DNA of 64,000 nucleotides from Rostratula benghalensis. Lineage: Eukaryota; Chordata; Aves; Charadriiformes; Rostratulidae. The DNA is taken from NCBI GenBank assembly GCA_013399305.1, contig VXAI01000274.1, positions 312,341 through 376,340 of the forward strand. The letters run 5' to 3'. Each line of letters begins with the position of its first letter. Within the stretch, counting starts at the first letter, position 1. A model generated the notes under the pieces. That model did no database searches. It was given only the letters and a program-made list of their open reading frames with translations, and was not told where the DNA came from. The position numbers were made by a program, and so were the translations under genes. Below are positions 1 to 12,222 of the stretch, piece by piece.

Positions 1-3000
1 GTTTTTTCTGCTGACTTCCACGAATAGTCTATTGAATGAATTTACTACTAGCTATTGAAACAGTAGCATTTAAGTAAATATTAGACAGTATTTTCACAAG
101 GCCATTTTCTGTTTCAAAAGCCTAGGTATTGAAGCAGAAACTTGATTCAAAATGTCTCATTCAGCTAATCAAGAAAAAGAAATATCTGATCTTTGTCTGG
201 TGCTCTGGGTTCCAGCATTATTTTGACTAATCTTGCAATGAATTGCTGAGGACAACAAATAACTTAGACAATAATTTCAAATAAATAACTGAGAAACTCA
301 CAACAATGTCTACAGATAAAAGAAAGAACATTTTAATTTAATAAGTTATTCACTGTGAACTATCCACCCAGACATAGCTGTGCAGTAACTCTTGTTCATA
401 GGGGACTTTGGAGATCATTAGCAACTCACTTGTCTTCCATCCTCCTTCTGCCCAGCAGCCCTGCAGGATACACGTGGCTCGTTTCATGTCAGACTGGTGG
501 TTAGGTAAGACATTTAGAGTGAATGGTTTCCAAGATGGTTTCTAAGCCAACAGTTTGTAAAGAGCTTTTCAAAATGCTGTGAAAATGGTTCCATTCCCCA
601 TCTGGGGGAATAATAAATAATATCATAAATAGCATAACTCCTGCACTTCACTACGTTTCTTCCTCAGTTCTTCTCCTGAAGGTCGAGTCCAGGATTAGAA
701 GCCCGTTTCGCTTGCGTTTCCTTTATGGCTGAAATTTGTCAACAAGAACTTGATTACTGCAGTGGAATGTAGTGGCTACTTTTAGCTATTTGCTGAGGTA
801 ATAAATTGTACTAATTGTTTATTAATTGTGTAGCAGCAATGCCCTGCTACTACTTGAAGTGTTCTTCCTATTTTAGTAGCATTTTGCCCTGTAGAATGAA
901 GGATCTGGCAACAAAAGGCATCGCATGCTCCAGCCATTTTGTCAGGCTGTGGTTGGGTGACGGTGGCTTTGTTATGCCTCAGACAGGCTCCATGGCATAT
1001 TTACAGCTTTCCTCAAGTTCAGAGCTGAACCCCAGCTCCCTGCACATATCCCTGAGTCTGTGCTTGATTCGGGCAGCCCTGTACATGAATGTCGTGAGCA
1101 TGTTGAATACAGGTAAGTCAGGTTGTGGTAGGTGGCTTTGGCTGTTGAGGGTAACAGATCACACCTACTGTTTTTAGGAGTTGTGTTAGTGACCAGAGAC
1201 CACGGCCAGAAACAGGACTGTATTGTTGTATAAACCACTCAAGTATGAAATAAAAGGTCTCATCCTGGTACAACGACTATAGGCAGCTATTAGCCAGTTC
1301 AAATGAAGGGCAGGGTGGCGATAATCAAGACAATTTTTCATTTTAACATGTATCTTCCTGTTTGCTAATCCTATGCACCTTTTTTTTTTTGTCCAAAATA
1401 TGCTTTATATTCTGCTTCCTTATATTATGTAGACACTGCATAACACAAGTTGCTACATTTCTGTCTCACCTTCCAGGTGCTGCCAAAAGCAAGTGACCTT
1501 CATCATCAGCATTTTCCCATGGTGGGCTGTGCCTGGAATTGGAAAGAAGGAAAAAAAATTAAAATGAACAGCTCAGTGTGGCCATACGGCTTGAGTCACT
1601 TGAACCATGTCAGATGGCAAACCATATTCTTAATGGTCCTCCTGTGCAGCCAACTTATCTTCCCAAGAGGAAAGACACTGTTTTTCTCAGGTGGGTGCTT
1701 TACCTTTCACCGGGAGGTTTGCTTGGCCTTTTTGGCTCCTCTGATGCACTTGTTCCCTCCTGGATTTCCTGTATTCTCTGTGCCAGAATGAAGACAGTTA
1801 GGCAAACAAGGTAATCACTGAGGCTTTTATCAGTCAGTTCCTCAAAATTAAACTGAGCAACATTTATCCGGGAAAACATAGCATTGCTCTGCCTGGCGAA
1901 TTTCCATTACTCTTGCATAATGTGGATACATTTGGCATAGACATAGCATGAGGTTCAAGTCTCGGGAAAGGATGCCAAGTAGTCACATCTGCTGGCTTGG
2001 GTGCCAGAGCAAACACTTAGCATTGCCTGAGTCAGGGCTTATGCTTCTCTTGGAGTTCAAAAGACTAGCGGAGGGAAAATTGTTTTCATAAAGGAATTTT
2101 AGCTGAATGTTCATATAGCTCTGAGATTTCTTTGTGCTGCTCTGAGGTCTCAGCACTGATTATCACCCAGATAACTGTTCCCCCAACACCAGGATGGCTC
2201 TTTCAAGATCAGTGAGACAATATGCTGGGAAAGCACTAGGCTGATAATTTAATGTAGCTTTTATAAGAAAAAGATGTGGAATTCTTGTCTTATATCACTT
2301 GTATGGTCCCACCTATTCTTAAGTCATGGTGCGTGCAAATGCTTCCTCAGATGTCCAAGGAAGTTAAGTTTTCTCATAGTCCCAAGAATACAGCCCCAGT
2401 GGGAGGAAATGCTGAAAGATTGCTCTCATTCACAACTGCCTTGTTAAGCTCATATACACTCATATCCCAAGGAAAACCACCCATTTTTTCCCTCTTCCTT
2501 GGGAACCTTGAGAAGAATCTGAGACAACCAATCATTAAACAATTAAATTCCCTAGCTGATTTCACAACTCCTGGGGAATGGCTTGCCTTAGAGATAATAT
2601 CAACATGTTCCAAATCTAAATGGGGCCTCACATCTCTCTTGACTGCTATTTAATGCATAAATGTAGTTACATTTACAGCACAGTTCAGTATGATAAACTC
2701 AGTGCAGACGGTTAATGTTGAGAAAATAGCTAAATAGTTGTTTTCTTCGCCAGTGGGAATAAAAGACAGCCAGTGGTGGGGTCATACAGAAGTCTATCCT
2801 TCCCACACCCCATCAAGAAAAAAATTGTGAGGGGGTAAGGCTGGGGCAGTTGTCACAGTCCAAAACAAGATTCCCCCAAATACCTCAAGGTATGTGTATC
2901 AGGGATTACTTTCAAGTTACTGCGGGCAGTTTACTTTCTGTAAGCCAGCTGCAGGGGAGATACCAGGTAGATCACTATTCAACATCACTCCAGTGTAGCA

Positions 3001-4080
3001 GGGCTGTCTTGAGATGCTCATTTTTAGGAGATTGAGATGAAGCATGCACCGTACACAAAAGACCACATCACAAGCAGCAACTTGAGGGGGAGAGTAAAGG
3101 AACATTTGGGCAGTTTTCCCTACAGGAGGACTTCCCTAGAACATTTTATTGATCTTAAGCTGCAGTTTTCCATTCTGCAAACCTACTTTTGCAACATTTC
3201 CTTTACCATTTAAAGGCAATGATATTCATGGAGCATAAGTTTCAGAATCACAAACACACATTTATCTGAAACAGCCTGAAATTGTTATGTCCAAGTGTTC
3301 CTGGTGAAAATGACTGAGTAGCCTTGGAATTGAAAATGAACAGTGTCATCTGAGTCAGTCAGACCTATCATAACTTCTGTGTGAGTTGGATTTAAGGCTC
3401 ACAAGTACGTTTTGGAAGTGACACATGGGGTTTGTAACTCATTCAAAAATAATATTTCATTCAGATATTTGATGGTATATATTACGAGAAGCAAGCAGAG
3501 ACTCCATCCCTGTGATACATTATTTGCTGCAAGCAATTTACACAGATGTCATTCTTCTTTTCAAAAGGGAAGCCAGCAAGTGTCTTCTGTGGGATATACT
3601 TTATTATGAACTCTCTTCTGCGGAGATCAGCACAGACCTCTGATAGAGGCATTTGCCTGTTGTTTAATTCAGGCTTTGTCTGAACGAAAGGATGGTATAG
3701 ATGTGGTCAGTGCTTAGAGGCAGATGCAGCCCAGTCTTCATGGATGGGGCTTGGAGCAATGCAGCCAGGCAACTCCTGTCATGGTCAGCTTGGCCATTCT
3801 TGAAGCACTATGCAGGGCTAATGCAAGAGGCTATGTTACCTTTCTGAATTTTGGTGCTTATTTCTGAGTCAGCAGATCTGTGGATGTTGTCAGACAACTC
3901 CTCTGCTTGGCTGACATCTTGCAAAACTCGAGAATGCAATCTGTATTTGAAGCATTGGGAGCTTCCTCCTGAAGTGAAATACAGGCTTTAAAATGACCTG
4001 CTGAAACAGAGTATCCTTGAATGAAAAGAAAATTTCATACATTAGCCCCCAGTAGCCAAGTTAAGTTTGCATTAACCTCA
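1..4080. other. Unique non-coding sequence
   Basis: I see no gene, RNA gene or recognisable repeat in this stretch. Open frames on either strand do not exceed about 125 codons, overlap one another on opposite strands, and show no familiar protein motif. It holds short A and T runs (for example T10 near 1380). A short segment near 3700-3790 resembles the 3' end of a CR1 LINE, but too weakly to annotate. Best read as intergenic or intronic sequence. Confidence 0.6.
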
Positions 4081-4290
4081 GATCAGGTTGGTCAGGGCTT
4101 CATCTGGTTGGGTATTAAAAACTTTAAAGGATGGAGGCTGCACAATCTTTTCATTCCATGGAGAAATGACACTTGTGATAGTTTAGTTTACCACCATCAA
4201 AGGTGGAAGCTCCACACACCTTCAGCCAAGGCTACTGCCTCTCTGGTACAATGCTTCATCCTGCCAATTGTGAAGTTTCTTCTTCATTAG
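4081..4290 (-). mobile_element. CR1 LINE fragment, 3'-region, minus orientation
   Basis: CR1 is the main non-LTR retrotransposon of birds; most copies are 5'-truncated and inactive. Read on the minus strand this segment follows the conserved CR1 3'-region: the plus strand shows the antisense phrases for a lost-copy pattern 'gtcagggcttcatctggttg', 'aaaggatggaggctgcacaa', and further on 'caatgcttcatcctgcc' and 'gtgaagtttcttcttcatta', in the order seen in CR1 copies. The match is interrupted by diverged bases and small indels, so this is an old copy. No 3' octamer tail is visible at the low-coordinate end, and the edges are approximate. The 89-codon open frame on the plus strand here is an antisense by-product. 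Confidence 0.6.
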
Positions 4291-5459
4291 TGAGGCTGCA
4301 AGTCATCAAGCTGGTTTGTCACAGTGAACAGATCCAGTAGAGCAAGGCAGAGATGCAGAGGGAACTGTGGACAGTTTTAGCATCAAAATCTTAAGTGTTA
4401 AACTGCACCACTGTATTGTGCCACCACACCTCTGGACAGCTGAACCTAGCAATCCAACTGCAAGAATAATGTGATGTTTTTTTGTCGTCTATTCTATCAG
4501 TGTCTAGTCTGAGTCATGATTTTAAAAGACTCTCAATGTTAGCATGACTACATTTAGAAACTTAGAAGAACTACAGAGTTTTCTATTCACTCCAACGATG
4601 TCCCGCCTTTCCCACATCCTGCAGAAACCCTACAAGCTCCCATACTTGCAAATCTCCTTGAAAATCAAACCATTTCATTGTAATTTAGTAATAGTGAAAG
4701 TGCTTTTGTATTTACTGTGTTTCATTGCACTAAATGATTTAAGTTATTTCTCATATTTGAAATTATCACATCTACAAAAGGTCTACCAGACCACTTAGGG
4801 CAGGATTATTTTGTCACATCGACGGTTGTGAAGAAAGGGCAAACACAATTCATCTGCAAAGCCCCATTCTCAAAATAATCCTTCAATAAGCTACACCACA
4901 AAAGAGCATCCCTAAAAGCAAAAACCCCCGAAAGGACTGTCCCTCAATCATTTCTCTGCACCATCCTCCTGAGTACCAAATGCCATCATGGCTGAGCATA
5001 GAAAAGTGATTTATAACTAAAATGAAGCCTGCAATCACTGAAGGTCTACACAAGACTGGAGAGTTTGTTTGCTGAGTTACTATGCAAATTTAACAATTAA
5101 ATCTTCTCTCAGCTCCTGAGGGAATAAGGGGGATTACTAAGGAGAAGGAATTTGACACTATTGAGAACACAAAAAAAGAGATGAAAATGGAAGGATTCCC
5201 TGCAGTTGATCAGTTCTGCCCTGCACAGTAGGCATCACAGCAGTTAGTGAGAATTACTACAGAGATTTCCAGGAAGATTTGTACAAAGCAGGGGAAATAC
5301 AATGAAGAAATATAAAACCTCCACTGTGTAAGTCAACTTTTATTTGTTTGTCTGTTTGCAAAACTGAATTATGAATTTATCTTCAAGGCCTCGAGTGAAC
5401 TCCACAATTCTTGCTTCTGCATCCAGCCAACTAAAAATAACGAAATAACCTCAGAAAGG
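4291..5459. other. Unique AT-rich non-coding sequence
   Basis: No gene or interspersed repeat recognised. The longest open frame is 84 codons and has no recognisable motif. Composition is AT-rich and unremarkable. Confidence 0.6.
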
Positions 5460-5568
5460 AAAAAAAAAAAAAAAAAGCCAACCAAGAGACAACAACTCTC
5501 TTTGGTTTGACTGATCTGAGCCTTTTAAATTTTTTTTTTGTTTTCTTATTTAATTTTTTTTTTTTCTG
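5460..5568. repeat. A17 run followed by T-rich tract
   Basis: An uninterrupted run of 17 A (5460-5476) is followed about 50 bases later by T-rich sequence (about 5528-5568) containing T9 and T11 runs broken by single bases. The two tracts are inverted relative to each other and could pair if transcribed. No LINE body precedes the A run, so I do not read it as a retrotransposon tail. Confidence 0.75.
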
Positions 5569-5623
5569 CTACCCCCTCTTCCTAAGCTTGGTAGTTTGAA
5601 CAAGAGACTTCTGTTTTGACAGC

Positions 5624-5986
5624 TTGTCTCCTGGGTTCCCCACTGAAAAGGCCAAAGCTCCCAGTGAAGCAGCAGTAGCTGCCTTTAAACAGGAGACGAG
5701 CACTTCTTGCTTTCCCGTACTGCATGCAAATAGAGAGGCTCGGTGCTACCCAGCTCTGCCAAGCATTCCTCTAACCTGCCTTTCTGCATGGCAATGGCCA
5801 GCACAAGTGATCATCCAGCAATGTGTCTTTGAGTGTGTTAATGTCTCTGACCCTGGTCCACTGATCACCCGCTTCGGCGGGGGACTCGTCATCTGGACAA
5901 ACAGCATTTACAGAGCCGGCAGCCTCCCGGCTGTACGTGATGGGGAGCACTGCTTTATGCTCTGGCTGTTCAGCAGAGCTCGGTGA
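5624..5986 (+). other. GC-rich patch with two hairpins inside an open frame
   Basis: This 363-bp plus-strand frame (120 codons) has no recognisable domain and I do not call it a gene. Its 3' part is locally GC- and CpG-rich, unlike the surrounding sequence. It contains a CCCGC-TTCG-GCGGG hairpin (5868-5881) with a UUCG-type tetraloop. A second hairpin pairs AGCCGG (5914-5919) with CCGGCT (5927-5932) across a 7-base loop. An ATGCAAAT octamer, the classic POU/Oct binding site, lies at 5724-5731. It could be a regulatory element, part of a non-coding transcript, or chance. Confidence 0.3.
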
Positions 5987-8900
5987 AGGGCAGCTGCCCC
6001 TTCCATGCTTGTAAGTAACACTGCCATGACAACACCTTCAGCTCATTAGTTTTGTTTGTTTCTTTCTGGAATGGCAGTATATTTTCTAGCTTTTTAAGTG
6101 CGCTGAAGAATGGGCCATCATATCTGTTACTAAGCTACCCACGGGGTAATTCAGGAAAAGACTGGAGGTTTTAAAAACAGAGGAGAGATGATCACACAGC
6201 AGAAACTATATTTACACCTCCAACCCCCCCCCCTCACCACCTGATCCACTGCTGTGGTGCCAGAACCAGAGCCCTATACATACATTCATAGTCACACATG
6301 CATGAAAATGTGTTTAATAAATTGAGAAACTCTAAACCCGAGTTAACAAAACTTCAAGGAAAGGCAGTCAAGATACTACCCTCTTCTACCTTGCTGCTTG
6401 TTTATTTCTTTGATGAAGGGAAAAAATGATGCTGCCTTTTCTTTACCAAAGGGAAACCAAGTAGCCAGTCAACATCATAAGGGCTAAAGGGGGGTGAACT
6501 CTGTGGAAGGTGGGGAGCAGATGGGCTATCAGGGTGTTTGTGAAGGTGATCTTTGAGTCAATGTGTAGTGGTTTTCCCAGGGCCATGCAGCAACTCTGGG
6601 CTGCCAAGGCACGGGCCACCATCCACACCTCATTTTTGACCTGGCTGTGTCCCCCCAGCCATAGATCTGAAGATGAAAAATCTGTGCCAGTACGAGATAG
6701 CAGTGCCATAGCTTGAGAAAAAATTCATAGCCAGTTGGCACAATGAAACATCCCCCAGATTTGTACCCTAGAAGCAAAAAAAATACAGAAACAAAAATAT
6801 ACACAATACACATGACGTCTCCATTTAGTCACGTCACAATTCTTTGCTGATTGCCTAACATACATTTATGCATCTTGTAAAACTGACTCCATACTAAGAA
6901 TAGAATATTGTAATGTGTGATGTAAATGTCTGGACTCTGGCAGAATTGATAGGGGAGGCTGATACAGTCCCTCATCTGTACTAATAGGGGAGAAAAGCCA
7001 GAAGAAAACCATGATTTTGCTTTGTTGCTTCCTGCACAAACTGCTTCAGGTTCAGGTGCACTAGATAGCATCACCCACCAGCGCAGGAAATATAGCTAAA
7101 CTGGCACCACTGGATAATGCTGGGAGCCCTTTTCATACCAAGCAAGGGATTTTCCACGCTTTTCAAGCCAACCCTGGAAGTAAAACTATAAAGGGATAAC
7201 AGTCACTGAAGAGCTGCTGCTAACAGCTATTAGGAATTATCTATGGACATGTTCTTGGGGAAAAAAAAATACCCCGTCGTTTTATATCAAAGATTATTTT
7301 TCTCCCTAAACCTCATGAAACCTGGTTAAATGTCCAAATCTCTACCCAGAGATTTTTGATAACTTTCCCCACACAAATATTTCAAGACACTGCTATGTGA
7401 AAGATCATGTGCAGTGGATATTCCCGTATTTATGTCCTTATCTTGCCAAACTTGAATGGCCCTTTTTTTTTCTCCTGCTCTAAAGACTGGACCCTAGCTA
7501 GACCATGTGGGCAGAGATGAGAAACAGCAACATGACTGCTTTTCTATTTTCTTCTCCCCACGCACATGCTTACCCACAGAGAATAGGTTTAACTATCATT
7601 GATGCCATGGGCTGTGCATACAAACAGCAGCCAGGCAGATAAAGCAGGCCAGAGAGAAGGATTCACCAAACAGATACATACAGCAGGACTGCTGCAGGGG
7701 TGAAGAAGAACCAAGGTGATAAAATATTGCACCTCTCCTGGCCCGCAGACGGCAGAGAGAAAAGGGTGCACAATGTGGCACTCAGTCAAAACATACTAAG
7801 AATGGAGGAGGGAGAGAAAATAGTTGACCAAACACAGGTGCTTGGCTAAAAAAACTGTGAAGAAGAGAAAATGTCACCTTCAGGGAGGAGGTGCGTCTGT
7901 AAATGCTGATTCGGGTATAGTCTGAACCAGGGCAGGGAGATATTGAAATGAAAAGGCTCCTGTTTACTTTAACAAATTGCTGTACAATGACAATCTACTT
8001 GGGTCTCTGCCACTTTCTTCCCAGCAGTTTCTCCCTCTTATAACCTGGCTTGTCTTATTTGCAGTGGCAGTTTGGCTCACAAGCCCTCCCTCCTTTTCTG
8101 CCAGCTTTCACAGTAGCCACAAATCCTCCACTGCTCTTGCCTTTTGCTGACAGTAATTTCTGGAGTAAGTATCTCTGGTAGTTAACTTTAAAGCCCACAG
8201 GCTGTGGCACACACTACGTCACATTCCCTTTGTGGGCTTTTCATGTCTTCCGTATCACGATGGGAATAAGAAGAAAAGACAGAAACTGAGACTGAGATAT
8301 GCTAAGGAGTGGGAGAATCCTTCAATGCTTGCTTGCTATAAGCCAGAATGCCCGTCTGTTGGTTTTAGAAGCATCAGCGTAACTCACAAAATTAAGGAAA
8401 CGAAAAAAAATTCCACCCTGAAGCAAATTTTCTCAGTGAAGTTAAACATTTTTTCTCTTGAACAGCAGGGTCTATAAAGGAAATGCTGATACAACCTTAA
8501 CCTTGGCAGCCCAAGCACTGGGGCTGTGATAATCAATGTAAAGAGCAGCATCAGTGCTTCAAGCATCAGTAAGAATCCTTTAGAACGTTGCATAGAGTGG
8601 TACAAACAGAACAAAAAAGGGGTCACAACTCAAAGGGCTTGGGAATTTCTCTTCTTCTGCTGAAGTTCAAAAGCTCCTTTATCTTTGATATGAAAACAAT
8701 ATGAAAATACAATGTCATTTATCCACAATCTTAAAGCTGAAGTTAAGCCCTATCTGCATACAGATCTTGACAGCTTCAGTCCAGAAGAAAGTAGCTATTG
8801 TGCATCTTGAGCACATGTGCCACTGCATATGTAGAAGCTGTGTGCATGTGTGAGAACAGTTGCAATAGGGACAGCCTGTTATTAGGAAGCAGATATGCTG

Positions 8901-10239
8901 AGTTTCAGGTTCATGTTACCAGGAGACTCGAAAAAGTTGAAACTCAGCCTAACCAGGCTGCCAATGGCCTCTAATGAAAATTTCCATTTGGAAAGGCTTG
9001 ATGTTGACTTGGCATGACACCAAACAAGCAGCCTGCTGCAAAATTTTACACCAATTGTATTTCTCCTAATTAAACCCTGTCTGACCTCAGCATTAAGAAA
9101 CAATTTGTTTCAGGATATAACCAGCACACATAAGCAATTACATTCTGTTTGCCCTATTAGCATTATTTGGCTTCTATGCTTTCCAGTGCTCTTACTGTTG
9201 CAAATGCTGCCTGGAGCCAGAGGTATAGAAAGCGTGGAGTGCTTAAACTTTTTTTTGTGGGGTAGAGAAGAAAGACAGGAGCGGAATGGAAATTTAAAAT
9301 TAAAATACAGAGGCACCTAGAAGAACTGATCAGTTGGTACCTTCATGTTTTTTCAGGGACAATGGAAGAAAGAAATGAAATGACTTAGGAAAAACATTGA
9401 GAACATATATATCAATTTGCTGCAATTAAAAAGAATAATAAAGATGATAAAATCATTATCTATTATCTCTCCTAGTTGTTATTTTTCTGCTTCTTTCTAG
9501 TCAGTTAGAAATACCAGAAAGGACAGACTTTGACGATCTGGCTGAGAAACGCTAAAAATGTAACCTCCCCATAGCAGGACACAGGATGCACTTCATGTCT
9601 CTGCCTTTCTGACAGCCAGGGAAGTGTGGTTGTGGGAAGACAAGTGATTTGGAGGTGGAGGTGAGAGGTGAGACCATGTTGCACCTCCAATGCTGAGGGA
9701 CATCTGCGGAGACTTTTCCAGTTTGTTAGGAGTAATTCTCACTGGCAGTTTGGTACCCCTCAGGCACAGAGAGGAGAATTATTTAATACATATGGGATGT
9801 GAGTATATAGAAATCACCTCTGCATCATGGTTTCTTCACAGGCCAGTGCTCTGGAAGACCTGTCAAGCACAGGACAAATCAGTTACAGTTTGGAGATCTC
9901 AACATCTTTAATCCACAATGGGACAGAGCTAATGCCCAAATTAGACATTTCTGTATTTCTTTGCCATTGTGAAACTGAAGAAGACTTTCTAGTGTTCAGA
10001 TATCCAAGGAACTGACTGGAAAATAGCAGGAAGATGTATTTGTGCCAAGGCCATTAACCCTCCATTCTTGCCAACATCAAATTAAATAAACTGAGAAAAC
10101 AATTTGCATTGCACTGTCACAGTGATATACAGTCAAGGCAACCTTTTGGAAAACTGAACTTGTGAAGAGGTAGAGTAGATACAGTCGATGATTATATGAT
10201 CAGACCTGCTAGTGACTGAGCCTGACCTCTGGAAGCAAG
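5987..10239. other. Unique non-coding sequence
   Basis: No gene or interspersed repeat recognised. A C10 run sits at 6224-6233. Open frames are all below about 95 codons, several are mirror frames of one another, and none carries a recognisable motif. Confidence 0.6.
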
Positions 10240-10753
10240 CTCTGTGGGTCTATGTACAGCCCTCATGTACTGTTGTGTCAGATTCCTGTGGGACTCCTAA
10301 CACGGAAAGGACATGGATCTGTTGGAATGGGTCCAGCAGGGGGTCACGAAGATGCTCAGAGGGCTGGAGCACCTCTCCTATTAAGACAAGCTGAGAGGAC
10401 TGGGGTTGTCCAGCCTGGAGAAGAGAAGACTCCAGGGAGACCTTATAGCAGCCTTCCAGTATTTGAAGGGAGCCTACAGGAGATCTGGAGAGGGACTCTT
10501 TGTCAAGGAGTGTAGTGACAGGATTTAGAACAGAAACTAGAAAGAAATTCTTTCCTGTGAGGGTGGTGAGACACTGGAACTGGTTGCCCAGAGAAATCAT
10601 AGATGCCCGATCCCTGGAAATGTTCAAGACTGGGCTGGATGGGGCTTTGAGCAACCTGCTGTAGTGGGGGGTGTCCCTGCTATGGCACGGGGGTTAGCAC
10701 TTGATGATCTTTAAGGTCCTTTCCAATTCTAACCATTCTATGATTCTATGATG
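10240..10753 (+). mobile_element. CR1 LINE copy, 5'-truncated, with 3' tail
   Basis: This is the 3' portion of a CR1 non-LTR retrotransposon in plus orientation. It starts in the last part of the reverse-transcriptase ORF (the 'gtacagccctcatgtactg' area). It continues through the hallmark block 'gatgctcagagggctggag', then the 'ccagcctggagaagagaag' and 'gaccttatagcagccttcca' blocks, and ends in the terminal repeat ATTCTATGATTCTATGATG at 10735-10753. Compared with the related copy at 59.3-59.8 kb it lacks roughly 35-40 bases after 'agtgtagtgacagga' (about 10510-10530). Stops and frameshifts make it inactive. A 134-codon minus-strand frame across it is an antisense by-product, not a gene. Confidence 0.93.
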
Positions 10754-11824
10754 ACTCAGAAGGGCCATGACAATCTTGTGAAAAGAAAAGCCTCCTTTTT
10801 CTACTTCCGCTGCAAACTGCTGGTAAGTTTTCCTGGTGATATTCCAGAGGACGATGAGATCCAGGAATGTACCTAAGTGTGCAAACCATTTGAAAGTAGC
10901 AAGAAAACAGAAATAATAGATTCTGTGATTGCTGGAGAACATGGAGTCAGCTGGTGTGAAAATGTATAGAAGTGATCACTTCTGCCACTGCTTGTACCGG
11001 TTCAGGCCCCAAGGATGGAAAAGAGGAAGCACTTGCTTTTTACAGGCAGGTGAACCCTCTGCTTGAGCAGAACAGCAGCAGCCACTTCCCTGGCTTGCTT
11101 TCATGTGAATTAAGCACAGCCAGGAGATGCTCTTCTACCTGTCCTGCCTATCTTTTATGTCCGTGTGGCAGCAAATGGAGTACCAGGATGTGGGATTCAG
11201 GATCCACCAGCTGAAACTCTGACATGAGACACAAGACAGCATAAGGCACATCTGGAGTCTGAAATCTTTATGCTGAACAGGCACAGCTACTTACGTTTGC
11301 TTCAGAATTGCTATGGATTAGCTAAAAATGTATATATGGATAATTATCAAAGTATGCTTTAACTTGTGAGATCCTTTCAGCTCTCAAGAAAACATTTAAG
11401 CCTGAATAAATACAAATAAGCATTTTTCACATTGCCTAACTACTCTCATTCTTTTATACATATTTGCATATTTAAACAATTGACTGGAAAGAATGTGTTA
11501 TGCTGTCCCACATATAAGCCCAAGAGAGCATGGTTAAATCCTATGTGAACTCTTTGAAAACATAAAGCTTAATTTTATTTAAGTACCAGCTTATGTAGTT
11601 TAATATTCTTTCTTGTTTTGATTTTGTTTCCCCATGTCAGTCCCGTAAAAAAACAAAACAACCACCCAAGTACAGCCTACCTTAGCACCTGCAAAATTAA
11701 GAAAAAACACTTCAAAAAGGGAAGTTCTCTCTTGGAGCTGTCTGTGAGCAGATACAACATGTTCTTTACAGTCCATTGTGTAAATATGAAAATATGTGGA
11801 AATGGAATATATTTAGGCAAGTTT
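10754..11824. other. Unique non-coding sequence downstream of CR1
   Basis: No gene or repeat recognised. Open frames reach only about 80 codons. GC content is higher near 11000-11200 and drops toward the AT-rich segment that follows. Confidence 0.6.
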
Positions 11825-12010
11825 TAAAATGCATAATATTTATTCAACTCTAATAGCTTCTTATTAGGAGTCAATAGAGTCTATCAACTAAATGGGTATT
11901 TCAGCCATTTTCAATAGACACATTATTTACTCAATAGACCATAATGATTCTGAAGGAGGCATTAGGGCCTATTATGCAAATCTGTGTGTATTGTAGGTGT
12001 ATTCAAAAAT
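11825..12010. promoter_or_regulatory. Possible conserved non-coding element with three TCAATAGA motifs
   Basis: An AT-rich segment carries the 8-mer TCAATAGA three times on the plus strand, starting at 11871, 11911 and 11931. The spacing of 40 and 20 bases would put all three on roughly the same face of the helix. An ATGCAAAT octamer follows at about 11975. The segment has the look of a vertebrate non-coding element, but conservation cannot be seen from one sequence. I do not assign a factor to the motif. Confidence 0.25.
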
Positions 12011-12194
12011 AGTGAAATTTTGACCCTGGCTGTTCTACAGATCCTGATGCCATGGCCTTTTAGAAAGCAAATTGTGCAAACCTAGTTTGAATGAAATAAA
12101 AAGGTTAGAAGTAGCACAGTGGAAATAATAGATTTTTTTGGGGTTGGGCTACTGAGCAGAGAATATAAAAAATTTTCAGTTCAACTTGAAGCAG

Positions 12195-12222
12195 TCTTTT
12201 TTTTTTCAGCAAAAAAAAAAGA
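12195..12222. repeat. 12-bp perfect hairpin, T10/A10 with CAGC loop
   Basis: TCTTTTTTTTTT (12195-12206), a CAGC loop (12207-12210) and AAAAAAAAAAGA (12211-12222) form a perfect 12-bp inverted repeat with a 4-base loop. As DNA it could extrude as a cruciform; as RNA it would fold into a simple A-U stem. No function is implied. Confidence 0.85.

Noticed and set aside
3690..3790. Possible CR1 3' fragment around 'catggatggggcttggagca'
   Set aside because: About 20 bases resemble CR1, but the bases on either side do not follow the element well enough.
10250..10654. 134-codon minus-strand open frame
   Set aside because: It lies wholly within a plus-strand CR1 copy and is the antisense translation of that repeat.
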